NCBI RefSeq assembly: GCF_002252155.1
Contig: NZ_NEFD01000008.1
Span: forward strand, 1 to 64,000
Source: Wohlfahrtiimonas sp. G9077
GTDB lineage: Bacteria; Pseudomonadota; Gammaproteobacteria; Cardiobacteriales; Wohlfahrtiimonadaceae
Length of the DNA stretch: 64,000 bases
Direction: 5' to 3'
Shown here: piece after piece, positions 62,940-64,000 of the stretch
Layout: each line of letters starts with the position of its first letter
How positions within the stretch are numbered: the stretch's first letter is position 1
Position numbers and translations under genes: made by a program
Notes under the pieces: model-generated
What the model was told of the DNA's origin: nothing
Seen by the model: only the letters and a program-made list of their open reading frames with translations
The model's database searches: none

Positions 62940-64000
62940 ATGTTAAAACACAATCAATTAGAGCTGTTAAGTCCTGCGCGCGACATTGAGATCGGGCGTG
63001 AGGCAATTTTGCATGGTGCAGATGCCGTGTATTTAGGTGGCCCAAGCTTTGGCGCGCGTTACAATGCGGATAATAGTGTCTCTGACATTGCAAAATTGGT
63101 GGAATTTGCCAATCCGTATCATGCCAAAGTTTTTGTGACCCTCAACACCATTTTGCATGATGATGAATTGCCAAAGGCGCAAAAGCTCATCACAGAATTG
63201 TATGATGCGGGTGTAGATGCCCTCATTGTGCAGGACATGGGCGTATTAAAGCTCGACATTCCACCGATTGAGCTGCATGCTTCCACGCAAACGGACATTC
63301 GTACCTTAGATCGCGCAAAATTCCTCTCACAAGTGGGTTTTTCGCAATTGGTGCTTGCCCGTGAACTCTCTTTAAAAGAGATCAGCGCCATTCATGAGGC
63401 GGTGGATACGCCGCTTGAATTCTTCATCCATGGCGCATTGTGTGTGGCATTCTCAGGGCAATGTTACATCTCTCATGCTGATACAGGGCGCAGCGCGAAC
63501 CGCGGCGATTGTTCCCAAGCGTGTCGTCTACCTTATACCTTAAAGGACAAGGAAGGGCGCGTGGTGGCGTTTGAGAAGCATTTGCTCTCCATGAAGGATA
63601 ACAACCAAACGGAAAATCTAGGTGCGCTTGTGGAAGCGGGCGTGCGTTCCTTTAAGATCGAAGGGCGTTATAAAGATATGGCGTATGTGAAAAACATCAC
63701 CGCCCATTATCGTAAAATGCTTGATCAGTTCTTAGAGGGAAATCCAGGGTATACGAGAAGCTCTTTAGGGAAAACGGTGCATCACTTTGTGCCCAATCCC
63801 GATAAAACTTTTAACCGCGGCGCGACAGATTATTTCGTCAATGCCCGTAAAGATGACATTGGTGCTTTTGATTCACCGAAGTTTCGTGGCGTAGAAGTGG
63901 GCGAAGTCTTAAAATTTTGTGGCAATCATTTAGAGGTGAAAACATCCGAACCTTTGGCCAATGGCGATGGTTTAAACGTGCTCATCAAGCGTGAAGTGGT
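62940..64000 (+). CDS. rlhA: 23S rRNA C2501 hydroxylation protein RlhA, 5' part
   Basis: A frame opening at ATG 62940 stays open to the window end (353 codons). LELLSPARDIEIGREAILHG, FVTLNTILHDDEL, ELHASTQTDIRT, EFFIHGALCVAFSGQCYISH, NRGDCSQACRLPYTL and SFKIEGRYKDM identify a U32-family protein of the RlhA (YdcP) type, required for 5-hydroxycytidine at 23S rRNA position 2501. The conserved cysteines of the U32 iron-sulfur site are present. E. coli RlhA has about 670 aa, so roughly half the gene lies beyond the window. Confidence 0.93.
   Translation, partial: MLKHNQLELLSPARDIEIGREAILHGADAVYLGGPSFGARYNADNSVSDIAKLVEFANPYHAKVFVTLNTILHDDELPKAQKLITELYDAGVDALIVQDMGVLKLDIPPIELHASTQTDIRTLDRAKFLSQVGFSQLVLARELSLKEISAIHEAVDTPLEFFIHGALCVAFSGQCYISHADTGRSANRGDCSQACRLPYTLKDKEGRVVAFEKHLLSMKDNNQTENLGALVEAGVRSFKIEGRYKDMAYVKNITAHYRKMLDQFLEGNPGYTRSSLGKTVHHFVPNPDKTFNRGATDYFVNARKDDIGAFDSPKFRGVEVGEVLKFCGNHLEVKTSEPLANGDGLNVLIKREV

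Overview
The window is chromosomal DNA from a gammaproteobacterium. The dapA-bamC, ubiE-ubiB, rplU-rpmA-obgE and nrdA-nrdB pairs, the BamC lipoprotein and RlhA all fit that class. A GC content in the low-to-mid 40s by eye, a Neisseria-like trimeric porin and an endonuclease-type MutL suggest a Cardiobacteriales-like host such as Wohlfahrtiimonas or Ignatzschineria. That placement rests on recall of gene content and was not tested by a search.

Positions 1-14990 hold a surface polysaccharide locus. The 3' end of pgi and galE (plus strand) face a 13-gene minus-strand operon, read in the order wzz, rmlB, rmlA, a VioA-like aminotransferase, WbqC-like protein, hexapeptide acyltransferase, wzx, glycosyltransferase, wzy-like polymerase, two glycosyltransferases, ugd and manB/cpsG. 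A good sigma70 promoter lies in front of wzz. The gene set predicts a Wzx/Wzy-made glycan with an acylated 4-amino-4,6-dideoxyhexose and glucuronic acid. The stretch from about 2.7 to 11.6 kb is much more AT-rich than its flanks, which marks it as an exchangeable cassette.

Positions 14990-29150 are mostly plus-strand housekeeping genes: polA, a three-gene gtrABC-like glycan glucosylation set, xthA, dapA, bamC, mutL, aroE, ubiE, ubiB and a cytochrome c'. Positions 29220-33506 carry an orphan PotF-like polyamine-binding protein followed closely by five genes: a small protein, a degenerate receiver-like protein, an MglA-like small GTPase, a probable degenerate roadblock protein and a true roadblock/LC7 protein. 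This is the best candidate for an undescribed system. trxB, pgk, rng, coaBC, a major porin and gpsA follow.

Positions 41000-48000 are mainly minus-strand: an Lpp-like mini-lipoprotein, an alpha/beta hydrolase, an orphan MetQ lipoprotein and a 2OG-Fe(II)-type oxygenase whose mRNA begins with a roughly 108-nt folded leader (a riboswitch candidate), an ABC exporter behind a Fur-like box, ilvA and a stand-alone NadR-type NMN adenylyltransferase.

Positions 48000-64000 hold cls, a SemiSWEET transporter, nrdAB (with a terminator-like hairpin in the leader), a 33-residue small protein behind a direct-repeat promoter, two single-domain protoglobin-like paralogues (one without the proximal histidine), pnuC, membrane proteins, a BASS-family transporter, rplU-rpmA-obgE, an amino acid permease and the 5' part of rlhA, cut by the window end. 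I saw no tRNA or rRNA genes, CRISPR arrays, insertion sequences or prophage genes.
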